64,000 nucleotides of DNA from Planctomycetota bacterium (GCA_016350165.1 CP066225.1:3658001-3722000); one strand, 5' to 3'. Numbered from the stretch's first letter, positions 17,406 through 26,802 are shown. Made by a program: numbers and translations. The notes: a model not told the origin generated them from the sequence alone.

Positions 17406-17744
17406 TTATTTGGTGCCTTTGGGGCCGCCGTTTTGGAAGTATTTTTTGTGTAGAGCGGTTTCGAGGTCGACGTTGTTAATGTTGGCGAGAGTGGTTAGCC
17501 ATGCGATGACGTCGGCAAATTCTGATTCGAGATCTTCGTGAGTTGAGCCTCCGGAGGTGTCGCCACCTTGGCCGTTGACTTTGTGGAGGGTGGTGGAGAG
17601 TTCGCCGATTTCTTCGATAAGCCACATGAAGGTGCCGGGGGTGCCGCGTTCGGCGTCGGTTTCGTAATAGCGATCGCGGATATGCTGCTGGAAGGCGGCT
17701 ATTGTGAGTGGGGAGGTTGATTGTGGGGTTGTATTATCGCTCAT
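17406..17744 (-). CDS. MazG-like nucleotide pyrophosphohydrolase
   Basis: This 112-residue protein is of the all-alpha NTP pyrophosphatase type. The metal-binding pattern is visible as EEIGEL (residues 44-49) and a later E-F-A-D-V-I-A-W-L segment, giving the ExxE...ExxD arrangement of MazG and related enzymes. Known members hydrolyse non-canonical or surplus NTPs to NMP and pyrophosphate in the cytoplasm. Between the two helices is a Gly/Ser-rich loop (GQGGDTSGGS) longer than usual. The gene stands alone and converges with the upstream membrane protein gene. Confidence 0.82.
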   Translation of the reverse strand: MSDNTTPQSTSPLTIAAFQQHIRDRYYETDAERGTPGTFMWLIEEIGELSTTLHKVNGQGGDTSGGSTHEDLESEFADVIAWLTTLANINNVDLETALHKKYFQNGGPKGTK

Positions 17745-17943
17745 GAGAGCATTTTAGTTGGAGGTTGCAAAAAGGTGAAATAGTGATGAGGTGGTGCGGG
17801 TTGAGGGGGAGCAGGATGAGGAGATAAAAATGAGGAATGATTGCATTTTTTGGAGGTTAAAGTGTGATAAATAGATATGGGGCTCTGCTGTTGCGGAGTG
17901 GTTGTGGTGTGGGGCGGGTGAAAAAATAAGCAAGGAGCTGCAC

Positions 17944-18162
17944 ATGAGCACGATCATGATCAAAGTTGGTGGGATGAAATGTGAGGGTTGTGTTGGTGCG
18001 GTTCAAGAGCGGTTGAGTCAGGTGAGGGGTGTGAGGACGGCAGTGGTTGATCTGGCGAGTGGCGAAGCGAACGTACAGATTGAAGATGGGGTGACGGATA
18101 TCGGGAAGTTGGTTGAGGCGGTGAAGGCGGCGGGGTATGAGGCAACACCCGGAAATGTTTAA
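17944..18162 (+). CDS. copZ: Copper chaperone (heavy-metal-associated domain)
   Basis: This is a 72-residue single HMA domain with the metal-binding loop GMKCEGC at residues 10-16. The start follows the ribosome site AAGGAG by a normal distance; the frame is open further upstream but not coding in appearance. CopZ-type proteins carry Cu(I) through the cytoplasm and pass it to the P-type ATPase, whose gene starts 66 bases downstream. Together they form a copper export pair. Confidence 0.92.
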   Translation: MSTIMIKVGGMKCEGCVGAVQERLSQVRGVRTAVVDLASGEANVQIEDGVTDIGKLVEAVKAAGYEATPGNV

Positions 18163-18211
18163 AGGGTTGAGTTGTTGGGAATAAGGTATGGTCGGTATTC
18201 AGTAAGATGAT

Positions 18212-18226
18212 CTAATCAGGAGTTAG
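18212..18226 (+). promoter_or_regulatory. Hairpin presenting the copA ribosome binding site
   Basis: CTAAT-CAGGA-GTTAG lies just before the GTG start. The loop is identical to the sugE leader hairpin (4681-4695), and the GGA/Shine-Dalgarno is in the loop. Confidence 0.5.
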
Positions 18227-18228
18227 TT

Positions 18229-20421
18229 GTGGCAAAAATTACGTTTGGTGTTAAAGGTATGCGTTGTGCTTCATGTGTTAATCATGTGGAGAAGAATCTG
18301 GCTGGGTTATCTGGTGTTGAGAAGGCTGTTGTGAATCTGGCGATGGAGGAAGCGACGGTTGAGTATGATGATGTTGAGGTGAATGTTGAGGAGTTAGAGA
18401 AGGCTGTGGTTGATGCGGGGTATGAACCTGTGGTGAAGGCTGAAGGTGAGGGAGATGATGAAGATGGGCACGATCATATGCACATGCATGGTGGTGGTGA
18501 AGAGGTGAAGGTTTGGGAGCACAAGCTGATTTTTGGTGGGATATTGGGTGTGATTGTGTTGTTGCTTGCGATGATTTTTGGTGGGAGTCGAGCATCGCAT
18601 TGGTGGCAGTTGTTGCTTGCGACGCCGATTCAGTTTTGGCTGGGTTGGTCGTTTTATAAGGGGGCTTGGAATGGGCTAAAGCATAAGCGTGCGGATATGG
18701 ATACGCTGGTGGCGTTGGGTACAAGTGTTGCGTATGTGTATTCGGTTGTGGTGACGTTGGCGGGTGGTCAGGAAACGTATTTTGATACGGCTGTGATGAT
18801 TCTGGTGTTGATTGGTTTGGGTAAGATGCTTGAGGCGCGGGCGAGGGGTAGTGCGGCAAGTGCGATTAAGGGGTTGATGGATTTGCAGCCGCCGGAGGCG
18901 GTGGTTGTGAGGGATGGGAATGAAGTCGTGGTGAGTGTGAGTGATGTGAAGGATGGGGATGTTTGTGTGGTGAAGCCTGGTCAGAAGGTGCCTGTGGATG
19001 GGAAAGTGATTGAGGGAAGCTCAACGATTGATCAGTCGATGGTGACTGGTGAGAGTTTGCCTGCTGAGGTGGAGAAGGGGAGTAAGGTATATGGTGGAAC
19101 AGTGAATCAAACTGGGGCGTTTCGTTTTGAAGCAACGGCGACTGGTGGGAAGATGCTGTTGTCGCAGGTGGTGAGTCTGGTGAAGCAGGCACAGACGAGT
19201 AAGGCGAAGGTGCAAAGAATAGCTGATGAGATTGCAGGGGTGTTTGTGCCAGTCGTGTTGATAATTGCGCTAGTGACATTTGTTGGATGGGGGATTTATG
19301 ATCCGAGTGCAGTGGGTTGGATTAAAGCGATGGTTGCGATGATTGCAGTGCTGATTGTTGCGTGTCCTTGTGCGTTAGGGCTTGCGACGCCGACGGCGAT
19401 CATGGTGGGAACAGGGATTGGTGCGGGGAGTGGGATCTTGATTAAGGATGCGGCTGCGCTTGAAAGAGCTGGTAAGTTGACGGGGATTGTGCTGGATAAG
19501 ACGGGGACGTTGACGGAGGGACGGCCTGCGGTGACGGATGTGGTGTGTCTGTTGGGTGAGAGTTGCGAGGATGATGTGCTACGGTTTGCGGCGGCTGTGG
19601 AGATGGATTCAGAGCATCCGTTGGGTAAGGCGATTGTAGAGGAAGCGAAGAATCGTGGGATGGTTGTGGAAAGGGCAGGTCAGTTTGATTCGTTGACGGC
19701 GGCTGGTGTGAAGGGTGTTGTTGAAGGGCAGGAAGTGATTGTTGGGAGAATGACGACGCTTAAGGAGATGGGTGTTGAGGGTGTTGATGAATTGATGAAG
19801 AAACGTGATGAGGTTTTGGAAGCGCAGAAGACAGCGGTGGGAGTAGCAGTGGATGGTAAAGCGCGAGGAGTGATTGCATTTGCAGATAAGATCAGGAGTG
19901 GTGCAGTTGAGGTTGTGAAGGAGTTGAAGGAACTGGGGCTGACGGTTGTGATGATGACGGGAGATAATCAGGGGAGCGCGGAGGCTGTGGGTAAACGGAT
20001 TGGGATTGATGAGGTTATGGCGGAGGTGCTGCCAACGGATAAGCAGGCGAAGGTGCAGGAACTTCAGGGGCAGGGAGAAAAGGTTGCGATGGTGGGTGAT
20101 GGTATCAATGATGCGCCTGCGTTAGCGAGTGCGGATATTGGTATTGCAATTGGTGGGGGGACGGATATTGCGATGGATGCGGGGCATGTGGTGTTGGTGG
20201 GTGATGATCTGAAGAATTTGCCACGTGCGATACGGCTTAGTCGCGCGACGATGAAGCGGATTTATTATGGTTTGGGTTGGGCGTTTATTTATAACATTGT
20301 ATTAATACCGATCGCGATGGCGGGGATTATGAACCCGATGTTTGCGGCGGGAGCGATGGCGCTGAGTTCGGTGAGTGTGGTGGGTAATGCGTTGTATTTG
20401 CGACTCAGTTGGAAAGGTTGA
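18229..20421 (+). CDS. copA: Copper-translocating P1B-type ATPase
   Basis: This 730-residue inner-membrane pump exports Cu(I) using ATP. The N terminus holds one HMA domain with GMRCASC (Cys13, Cys16), then a histidine-rich linker (GHDHMHMHGGGEE) that may bind metal. The membrane CPC motif is at 379-381 (CPCALGLATP), the phosphorylated Asp423 is in DKTGTLT, and GDGINDAP lies near residue 622. The actuator motif TGES is also present. The GTG start is set by the CAGGAG ribosome site, which sits in a hairpin loop. copZ lies immediately upstream and probably shares its transcript. No CueR or CopY/CsoR regulator is nearby. Confidence 0.95.
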   Translation: MAKITFGVKGMRCASCVNHVEKNLAGLSGVEKAVVNLAMEEATVEYDDVEVNVEELEKAVVDAGYEPVVKAEGEGDDEDGHDHMHMHGGGEEVKVWEHKLIFGGILGVIVLLLAMIFGGSRASHWWQLLLATPIQFWLGWSFYKGAWNGLKHKRADMDTLVALGTSVAYVYSVVVTLAGGQETYFDTAVMILVLIGLGKMLEARARGSAASAIKGLMDLQPPEAVVVRDGNEVVVSVSDVKDGDVCVVKPGQKVPVDGKVIEGSSTIDQSMVTGESLPAEVEKGSKVYGGTVNQTGAFRFEATATGGKMLLSQVVSLVKQAQTSKAKVQRIADEIAGVFVPVVLIIALVTFVGWGIYDPSAVGWIKAMVAMIAVLIVACPCALGLATPTAIMVGTGIGAGSGILIKDAAALERAGKLTGIVLDKTGTLTEGRPAVTDVVCLLGESCEDDVLRFAAAVEMDSEHPLGKAIVEEAKNRGMVVERAGQFDSLTAAGVKGVVEGQEVIVGRMTTLKEMGVEGVDELMKKRDEVLEAQKTAVGVAVDGKARGVIAFADKIRSGAVEVVKELKELGLTVVMMTGDNQGSAEAVGKRIGIDEVMAEVLPTDKQAKVQELQGQGEKVAMVGDGINDAPALASADIGIAIGGGTDIAMDAGHVVLVGDDLKNLPRAIRLSRATMKRIYYGLGWAFIYNIVLIPIAMAGIMNPMFAAGAMALSSVSVVGNALYLRLSWKG

Positions 20422-20436
20422 TTTTTATTGATTGGG

Positions 20437-20451
20437 CTAATCGATGATTAG
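20437..20451. repeat. Palindrome over the GNAT start codon
   Basis: CTAATCGATGATTAG is a 15-base palindrome that includes the ATG of the GNAT gene. A near-identical 15-mer covers that gene's stop codon (20908-20922). Confidence 0.6.
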
Positions 20452-20911
20452 GTCGGCTGTTGCGGATGATATACAGGTGATGATTCAGATTGCTGAGGCG
20501 ACGAAGTTGTTTAAGCCTCAGGAGCTGGAGGAGTTTATTGGTGTGGTGGGGTCGTATTTTGAAGGTCGGTTTGATGATAATCATTGCTGGCTGGTGGATG
20601 AGGAAGATGGGGGGATTGTAGGGGTGGTGTATATTGCGCCGGAGCCGATGACTTATGGGGTTTGGAATACGTATTTTATTGCTGTGATTGAAGGGTGGCA
20701 GCATCGTGGTAAGGGGCGTGAACTGATGGATCATGTGGAGGGTATGGTGAAAGAAGGAGGGGGGCGGCTGCTGATGGTGGAGACGTCGAGTTTGGCGCAG
20801 TATGAGAATGCGTGGGGGTTTTATCGCAAGTGTGGGTATGATGAGGAAGCGCGGATACGCGATTTTTATGATGATGGTGAAGATAAACTTGTGTTTCGTA
20901 AAAAGCTCTAA
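20444..20911 (+). CDS. GNAT-family N-acetyltransferase
   Basis: This 155-residue protein is a single GNAT domain, which moves acetyl from acetyl-CoA to an amine. The CoA-binding segment appears as EGWQHRGKGRELMDHVE (normally Q/RxxGxG/A), and the strand before it reads NTYFIAVIEG. Late motifs include ETSSLAQYENAWGFYRKCGYDEEARIRDFY, typical of the family's C-terminal half. The acceptor is unknown. It starts 23 bases after copA. Its start and stop codons both lie inside nearly identical 15-base palindromes, which is unusual. Confidence 0.85.
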   Translation: MIRSAVADDIQVMIQIAEATKLFKPQELEEFIGVVGSYFEGRFDDNHCWLVDEEDGGIVGVVYIAPEPMTYGVWNTYFIAVIEGWQHRGKGRELMDHVEGMVKEGGGRLLMVETSSLAQYENAWGFYRKCGYDEEARIRDFYDDGEDKLVFRKKL

Positions 20912-20922
20912 TCGATGGTTAG
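20908..20922. repeat. Palindrome over the GNAT stop codon
   Basis: CTAATCGATGGTTAG contains the TAA stop and differs from the start-codon copy by one base. Confidence 0.6.
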
Positions 20923-21003
20923 TGTGTGGAAACGTTTAGATATAGAAGTTAATCAGGTCTTTATTTGTAGGGTTTGAGCTTTTAAATAAGGGTTGGGTGC
21001 ACC

Positions 21004-21017
21004 TCCCAAATTTGAGA
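21004..21017. promoter_or_regulatory. Operator-like palindrome upstream of PEP-CTERM genes
   Basis: TCCCAAATTTGAGA is one base off the perfect palindrome TCTCAAATTTGAGA found at 58118-58131, upstream of another PEP-CTERM cluster. It lies about 145 bases before the gene at 21164. Confidence 0.35.
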
Positions 21018-21163
21018 TGTTGTTAGATGGCGAGAAGTATGTTTAATTACTTCGCGTTGTTTGTATGTGGGTTGTGAGGTTGGTGCGGAAATAATGGGCG
21101 TGTGGTTTTGACTTGAAATTAAAGAGATAACTTTTACTGAATTCGAATTTGGGAGGATGAATT

Positions 21164-22810
21164 ATGCCTGTGTGTTTGAGAAAGCATTCTTGTGCGATGT
21201 TGTTGATTGGTTGTTTGGTTGGTGGGATGAGTGGTGTTGAGAGTTTGAAAGCAGCGGATGTGCGGACGGTTGCGCTGACGCGGAATCATGCGGCGGGTAC
21301 GCGTGATGTGTGGGATGGTTTTTATGAGTTTACGATCAATGATTGGGGGCAGACTGCGTTCATCGGTACGATGACGGGAAATGGTGTGACTGACCTTACA
21401 CGCAGAGGGGTGTGGCTTGAAGATTATGGTAATCAGTTGCTTGTTGCGAGAGGTGGTCAGGCTGCTTGGGGTGTGGATGATGGTGCATTGTTTCGTGGAT
21501 TTTCAAAGCCTCGGATTAATTCATTAGGGACGGTTGTATTCACGTCGAATCTGCATGGCGATAATGTTAGTTTTTTGAATGGTGCGGGTGCATTTCGGTT
21601 TGGTGATGATTATGGGCCAAAGATGTTGTTTCGTATTGGTCAGGCTTGGGGCGATGGGACGATGGATATCAGTAATTTTAGTTATATGAGAACGAACGAA
21701 TCGGGCGAGTATGCGATTAAGATGGAACTGAATAAACTTGGGGAACCTTTGTCGGGGTTTGTGGTTGTCAAAGGTGATGGTCAAACGGTCAAGACGATTG
21801 CTGAGACAGGCAGTTTTGCAGGTGATGTTGGGAATGGCGTGACGTATGACGATTCATACTTTGCACCGCAGCTAAATAACAATGGTGATGTTTCATTTAT
21901 GGCGCATATTAGTGGTGATGGCGTTTTTGAATGGAATGATATCGGGATATGGATGAATCAGAATGATATTCAGGTATTGCAGGTACGTGAACGAATGAGC
22001 GCGCCTGGGACGAATCAGGCACTTGATAGCATATCGTTCGCAACGATTAATGATGCGAGAGAGATTGTGTTTAAAGGGGATTTGGTGCCTTTGCTTGGAC
22101 ATGATTTTAATTGGCTGACCGATGCTGGTCTTTGGGGTGGCGATAAAGATGATTTGCAATTAATCGCACGCAGAGGTGATGCAGCGGTCGGTTTGGAGGG
22201 GTGGAATTTTGGTAGATTTTTAGATACCAGAATCAATCATGATGGGACGATTGTGTTCACTGGTCAGCTTGCCAATGATGTTGAGAGTTTGGAAGAAACG
22301 AAAGGGATATGGCGGCATAAGGATGGTGTGACGAATTTGATTGCGGGGACGGGTAGTGTGATTGAAGGATTAGATGAAGGCGAATTTGTGAGGTATGTAT
22401 TTCAGAACACCATGAATGGATTAGGGCAGGTCGCATTTACTGCTGGAATCGCGGGAGCGGGCGTTACAGACAATGACGATTCGGGGTTGTGGATTGTGGG
22501 GACAGATGGTGAGTTGGAGTTGCTCATCAGGGAAGGTGATTTGTTTGATGTTGATGATGATCCGATAGCGGAGGATTTCCGGGTGATCAGTGAAATCTCG
22601 ATGGATGGTTTGTCGGGAGGTGAGGAAGGCCGATCGATGAGTTTGAATGATCGGGGTGAGTTGGCAGTGCGTTTAGATTTTACGGATGGATCGGAAGGTT
22701 TGTTCGTGTTTAGTACGATTGCAGCGATACCTGAGCCGGGGAGTGTGGCTTTGCTCGGTGTTGGTTTAGTTGGGATGCTTGCTCGAAAGAGAAAATGGGG
22801 CTTGGGTTAA
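21164..22810 (+). CDS. Secreted repeat protein with PEP-CTERM tail (copy 1)
   Basis: This 548-residue protein begins with a signal peptide (to about residue 31) and ends with the sorting tail IPEPGSVALLGVGLVGML plus basic residues (RKRK), so it should be exported and processed by an exosortase. The body is built of repeated units of ~60-70 residues around phrases such as INDWGQTAFIG, INSLGTVVFT, LNNNGDVSFMA and MNGLGQVAFT. These are propeller- or solenoid-like beta repeats of the N-x-x-G-x-V-x-F kind. The next gene is a paralogue with the same plan and start (MPVC..KK). No enzyme motif is seen. A role at the cell surface or in matrix is inferred. Confidence 0.8.
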   Translation: MPVCLRKHSCAMLLIGCLVGGMSGVESLKAADVRTVALTRNHAAGTRDVWDGFYEFTINDWGQTAFIGTMTGNGVTDLTRRGVWLEDYGNQLLVARGGQAAWGVDDGALFRGFSKPRINSLGTVVFTSNLHGDNVSFLNGAGAFRFGDDYGPKMLFRIGQAWGDGTMDISNFSYMRTNESGEYAIKMELNKLGEPLSGFVVVKGDGQTVKTIAETGSFAGDVGNGVTYDDSYFAPQLNNNGDVSFMAHISGDGVFEWNDIGIWMNQNDIQVLQVRERMSAPGTNQALDSISFATINDAREIVFKGDLVPLLGHDFNWLTDAGLWGGDKDDLQLIARRGDAAVGLEGWNFGRFLDTRINHDGTIVFTGQLANDVESLEETKGIWRHKDGVTNLIAGTGSVIEGLDEGEFVRYVFQNTMNGLGQVAFTAGIAGAGVTDNDDSGLWIVGTDGELELLIREGDLFDVDDDPIAEDFRVISEISMDGLSGGEEGRSMSLNDRGELAVRLDFTDGSEGLFVFSTIAAIPEPGSVALLGVGLVGMLARKRKWGLG

Positions 22811-22866
22811 TTGGATTTGTGTTGTGATTAAATGATGAAAAACAAACTCTGAAAGGAGGGTTTGAT

Positions 22867-24498
22867 ATGCCTGTGTGTAAGAAGAAAGTGACTGTGATTC
22901 TAGGGCTTTTGGGATGTGTTGTTAGTGGCGGCGAAGTGATGGGTGAAGTGGAATCGCGAACGGTTGCGCTGACGCGTGAAAAGGCGCCGGGTACGCGCGC
23001 AGTTTGGAGTGGGTTTGAAAACTTTACGATTAATAATGCAGGACAAACTGGGTTTAAGGGTTTTTTGACGGGGACGGGAGTTGTTGATTCGAATGATGTC
23101 GGGATATGGCTCGAGGACGGCGGGATACGGAATTTCGTGATTCGTGAGGGTGATGGTGCGAGTGAAGTTGATGATGGCGCGTACCATAGGAATTTTGATA
23201 TACCTCGCATTAATTCTGAAGGGCAAGTGGTTTTTTCCGGGGAACTGGTTGGCGAGAATGTCGATGCTGGAAACAAACGTGGTTTGTGGCGATACCGTGA
23301 AGGGCTTGGCATTAACATGGTTGCACGTAAGGGGTATCCATCGGGCGGTGCGATTGTGAATACGGGTTCGATTTCATATGCACGTGTGAATGATGCGGGG
23401 CAGTTTACTTATCGTACGATTCAGTATGCGGATAATTTTGAAACCGATGCGTTTGCGATCATGCGGGTTCAAAACATGGAACAGCATGTGATCGTTGATA
23501 ACGGCGATCATGCGACAGGTCTTGGTGATGGGGTTGTGCTTAAGAGTTCTGCTTATATACCAAGCATCAATAATTTTGGAGAGTTGGGTTTTATTGCCCA
23601 GATGGAGGGGCCTGGGATTACGAGTGAAAATCATTATGGTATTTGGTTTGGGGATACGAATGGACGAAAGCTCATTACGCGTCAGGGTTTTGCGGCGAAC
23701 GGTACGGATCAGAAGTATGATGCATTTGGAACGATTAGTGTGAATGATGCTGGTCAGGTTGCGTTTAATGCAAGTTTGAAGCCTATGCCGGGGCAGGAGT
23801 GGAATCCGGGTACAGATAGAGGCTTGTGGACGGGGACAAGTGATTTGCTCCATATGGTGATGCGTACGGGTGATGATGCTGCGGATTTGAATGGTTTGCA
23901 GTATGGCCAAACGTTGAGCTTTGTGATGAATACAGATGGTGATGTTTTGTTTTCATCATGGTTGCAGTTTGATGGAGTAGAGTTGAATAACGAGAAGGGG
24001 ATGTGGATGTATTCGGATGGTGAATCGGAGTTGGTTGCTGTGACGGGGCGGTCACTTCCAGGATTGGAGGAATGGGAAACGGTTGACTATATCCATTCGA
24101 TGAACATGAATGATTTGGGGCAGGCAGTGTTTACGACGACGGTCGAAGGGGCTGGTGTGACAGATGATAATGATCGTGTTTTGTGGCTAAGGAATGCGGA
24201 CGGTGAACTGCATAAGTTGTTGCGTGAAGGTGAGCTTTTTGATGTCGATGATAGTGAGATGGGGGAAGAACTGCTCACGATCAGTGATATTGATTTGTAT
24301 GGGTATTCAGGTGGCGAAGATGGAGGGGCACAGAGTTTGAATGATTTGGGTGAATTGGCGGTGCACCTGAAGTTTGATGGTGGCACGGAGGGATTGTTTG
24401 TGTTGGATACGATATCGACGATACCTGAGCCGGGGACAGTGGGGTTATGTGCGGCGGGGTTAGTAGGGTTGTTGATTGGACGTAAGAAGCATGCGTGA
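22867..24498 (+). CDS. Secreted repeat protein with PEP-CTERM tail (copy 2)
   Basis: This 543-residue tandem paralogue of the preceding gene shares the opening phrase RTVALTR..APGTR.VW, the NxxGxVxF repeats (INNAGQTGFKG, INSEGQVVFSG, VNDAGQVAFNA, MNDLGQAVFTT) and the sorting tail IPEPGTVGLCAAGLVGLL with RKK. The ribosome site AAAGGAGG precedes the ATG and lies in the loop of a CAAAC/GTTTG hairpin (22843-22864). It lies 56 bases after copy 1 and is probably cotranscribed. Function unknown; exported surface protein. Confidence 0.8.
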   Translation: MPVCKKKVTVILGLLGCVVSGGEVMGEVESRTVALTREKAPGTRAVWSGFENFTINNAGQTGFKGFLTGTGVVDSNDVGIWLEDGGIRNFVIREGDGASEVDDGAYHRNFDIPRINSEGQVVFSGELVGENVDAGNKRGLWRYREGLGINMVARKGYPSGGAIVNTGSISYARVNDAGQFTYRTIQYADNFETDAFAIMRVQNMEQHVIVDNGDHATGLGDGVVLKSSAYIPSINNFGELGFIAQMEGPGITSENHYGIWFGDTNGRKLITRQGFAANGTDQKYDAFGTISVNDAGQVAFNASLKPMPGQEWNPGTDRGLWTGTSDLLHMVMRTGDDAADLNGLQYGQTLSFVMNTDGDVLFSSWLQFDGVELNNEKGMWMYSDGESELVAVTGRSLPGLEEWETVDYIHSMNMNDLGQAVFTTTVEGAGVTDDNDRVLWLRNADGELHKLLREGELFDVDDSEMGEELLTISDIDLYGYSGGEDGGAQSLNDLGELAVHLKFDGGTEGLFVLDTISTIPEPGTVGLCAAGLVGLLIGRKKHA

Positions 24499-24573
24499 TT
24501 GATAGTGACTATGTAAGTCAACAGGTGATGACGCTGAGTAGGCCGCGAGGTGTACTTGGCGTTATTTTTATGC

Positions 24574-25596
24574 TTATTTTAAAGGTGTTTTAGGTTCGTT
24601 TGGTGGGAGCGGATCGGTGAGTATGAAGTCAGGGATACGGATGGGAGCGGGGCCTGTGGCGTCGGGGATCTCGAAGGTGAAGGTGCGAGAAATAGATTTT
24701 GATCTGTTGTTTTTAAGACGATGGCGAATGTAAATTTGTAATGTGTTTGTCCCTGGGGCAATGTTGTAGGCTACGAATCGCGCACCTGTGCTTGATTTTA
24801 ATGCTTTGGTTTCGATGGTTGGGAATTCGGTATTATAAATCGCACGAACTTGCCAGTCATAATCTGTGAGAGGTGTGTGATCGTGTTTGAGGATGCGGCC
24901 ATAGGCGATAGCACCGGGGAGGTTGACGTTTATGTTTTGAAAACGGTTAGGTGGTAAATCTTTTTCGAAATGAATGGTTGTTAGATTGGTTCTATAGCCA
25001 TTGATATAAAGATTGGCATTGAAACGAATATCGACAGGGATGTCTGGTACAAAGTTGAGCGTGAATGAGCCATCGGCTTGTGTGAAGGTGCTGGCTTTGT
25101 ATTCAGCGAGGAATTTTTTAGAGCGGTTTTTGATTGATTTGTCATCTGAAAGAAGGCATTCGACGTTGACTGTGATGCCAGGGAGAGGATGATTTTTATT
25201 GGTGAGTTTGCCTTTGATTTGCTTCCAGGGTTTGAGGGTGTGTGATTGATTGGGTGTGATGTCGTTGTGGTTGATGGTGAGGTAGCCATGGGGAGAAGTG
25301 ATGACGAGTTGGTACGGTTCGTTAAGTGGTGTGAAGGCGATAGAGCCATCGGCGTCAGCGATGTCGTCGCCGTGTGCGAAAGAATCTTTGAAGTGAGCGT
25401 ATTCTTGACGGCCACGTTCGATGAGCTTGAATTGTGCGAAGTAATCAGGCTGGCCGGTGGGGGTGAGGATGTAGAGGGTGATAGGAGCTGGCTGGAGTAT
25501 TGTGGGCTGCGTGAACTGTGCGTGGGCGAAGGATGTGAGTAGGAGGGTGAGAGTTGTGATTAGGGATGAGATGTAGCGAATCATTTGATGCTCCAA
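24574..25596 (-). CDS. Secreted protein with carboxypeptidase-regulatory-like repeats
   Basis: This 340-residue protein has an N-terminal signal peptide ending near SFAHAQ; a start at the second Met (25584) is also possible. The body reads as two or three prealbumin-like beta sandwiches of the carboxypeptidase D regulatory kind, with phrases such as DADGSIAFTPLNEPYQLVIT, KGKLTNKNHPLPGITVNVEC and TQADGSFTLNFVP. Such domains usually bind or present rather than catalyse. There is no PEP-CTERM tail. Similar modules form the exported half of the BlaR-like protein at 46-49.7 kb. No function can be assigned. Confidence 0.65.
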   Translation of the reverse strand: MEHQMIRYISSLITTLTLLLTSFAHAQFTQPTILQPAPITLYILTPTGQPDYFAQFKLIERGRQEYAHFKDSFAHGDDIADADGSIAFTPLNEPYQLVITSPHGYLTINHNDITPNQSHTLKPWKQIKGKLTNKNHPLPGITVNVECLLSDDKSIKNRSKKFLAEYKASTFTQADGSFTLNFVPDIPVDIRFNANLYINGYRTNLTTIHFEKDLPPNRFQNINVNLPGAIAYGRILKHDHTPLTDYDWQVRAIYNTEFPTIETKALKSSTGARFVAYNIAPGTNTLQIYIRHRLKNNRSKSISRTFTFEIPDATGPAPIRIPDFILTDPLPPNEPKTPLK

Positions 25597-25743
25597 CGGA
25601 AAATAGTTGATTGGTTGGTGGCTATGGTATTGGAAGATGTGTTGAGTTGAAAGAGGGATGTAGTTGACTGATGCCTAACAAAGACCTAATATCGAATAGT
25701 GTGCAATTGGATAAAGTAAGCGGTTGATGATTGAGGTGAAGTG

Positions 25744-26751
25744 ATGATTATTAGTGCGAGTGTGCGGACGGACGTGCCAGCGTTTTATGGGGAGTGGTTT
25801 AGAAATCGATTAAGGGCGGGGTATTGTTGTGTGTTGAATCCGTATAGTGGGAAGCCTTATCGGGTGAGTTTGAGGCGGGAGGATGTGGATGGGATTGTGT
25901 TTTGGACGAAGGATGTTGGGCCATTTATTGATCGGTTGGAAGAGGTGAGGGGAATGGGGTATCCGTTTGTGGTGAGTCATACGATTACGGGGAACCCGAG
26001 GGTGCTGGAGAAATCGGTGGTTGATGCGGAGAAGGCGGTGGGGAATTTGAGGGTGATTGCGCGTGAATTTGGTGAGCGGGCTTGTGTGTGGCGGTATGAT
26101 CCGATTGTGTTCAGTACGGTGAGCCGGTATGAAGATCATGTGAAGCGGTTTGAGAAACTGAGTGAGCAGTTGGTGGGTGCGGTGGATGAAGTGGTGGTGT
26201 CGGTGATGCATCCCTATTCGAAGGTTAGACGTGTGATGGATGCAGCGGTGAAGGGGAAATATAGTGGGAATGATGGGGCGGCTAGTGTGGGGGATCGCGG
26301 GGGGGATGGGATTAAATGGTGGGACCCGAGTGATGATGTGAAGATGCGATTGATTGGTGAACTGAATGAGATTGCGAAGGGTAGGGGGATGCGATTGTGT
26401 GTTTGCAGCGGTGAGCAGTATCGGCCTGCTGGAGTGGGAGCGGCGAAGTGTATTGATGTGGGGAGGATGAGTGATGTGGCTGGTTATGAAATTAAGGGAA
26501 AAGTAAGGGGGACGCGCGATGGGTGTCTGTGTGATGAATCACGTGATGTGGGGATGTACGATACATGCCCGCATGGATGTGCGTATTGTTATGCGACGAA
26601 TGATATGGGATTGGTGGCAAAGCGATTCAAGGGGCATGATGTGAATGGGGAATTTATGTTTGAAGTTGCCTCTGGAAGTTTCGAATGCGGCGAGATAAAA
26701 GTATTGAAAAATAAAGGGGAAATGGTGCAGTTGGGATTGTTTAGTAAGTAA
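25744..26751 (+). CDS. DUF1848 family protein, radical-SAM-like
   Basis: This 335-residue protein has the DUF1848 opening ISASVRTDVPAFYGEWF and the VFWTKDVGPF segment. Toward the C terminus is a cysteine cluster, CLCDESRDVGMYDTCPHGCAYCYA, that fits a bound iron-sulfur cluster. The family is distantly related to radical SAM and spore photoproduct lyase-type enzymes; its reaction is not established. The first codon may also be the GTG at 25741. A glycine-rich insert near residue 180 (GNDGAASVGDRGGDG) looks lineage-specific. A strong bidirectional terminator follows. Confidence 0.85.
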   Translation: MIISASVRTDVPAFYGEWFRNRLRAGYCCVLNPYSGKPYRVSLRREDVDGIVFWTKDVGPFIDRLEEVRGMGYPFVVSHTITGNPRVLEKSVVDAEKAVGNLRVIAREFGERACVWRYDPIVFSTVSRYEDHVKRFEKLSEQLVGAVDEVVVSVMHPYSKVRRVMDAAVKGKYSGNDGAASVGDRGGDGIKWWDPSDDVKMRLIGELNEIAKGRGMRLCVCSGEQYRPAGVGAAKCIDVGRMSDVAGYEIKGKVRGTRDGCLCDESRDVGMYDTCPHGCAYCYATNDMGLVAKRFKGHDVNGEFMFEVASGSFECGEIKVLKNKGEMVQLGLFSK

Positions 26752-26764
26752 GCTGATACGAGGA

Positions 26765-26802
26765 AAAGAAACAGCTTCGCGGGTGATGCGAAGCTGTTTT
26801 TA
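26765..26802. terminator. Bidirectional terminator between DUF1848 gene and purE
   Basis: AACAGCTTCGC and GCGAAGCTGTT form an 11-bp stem with A-rich and T-rich flanks between convergent genes. Confidence 0.9.
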
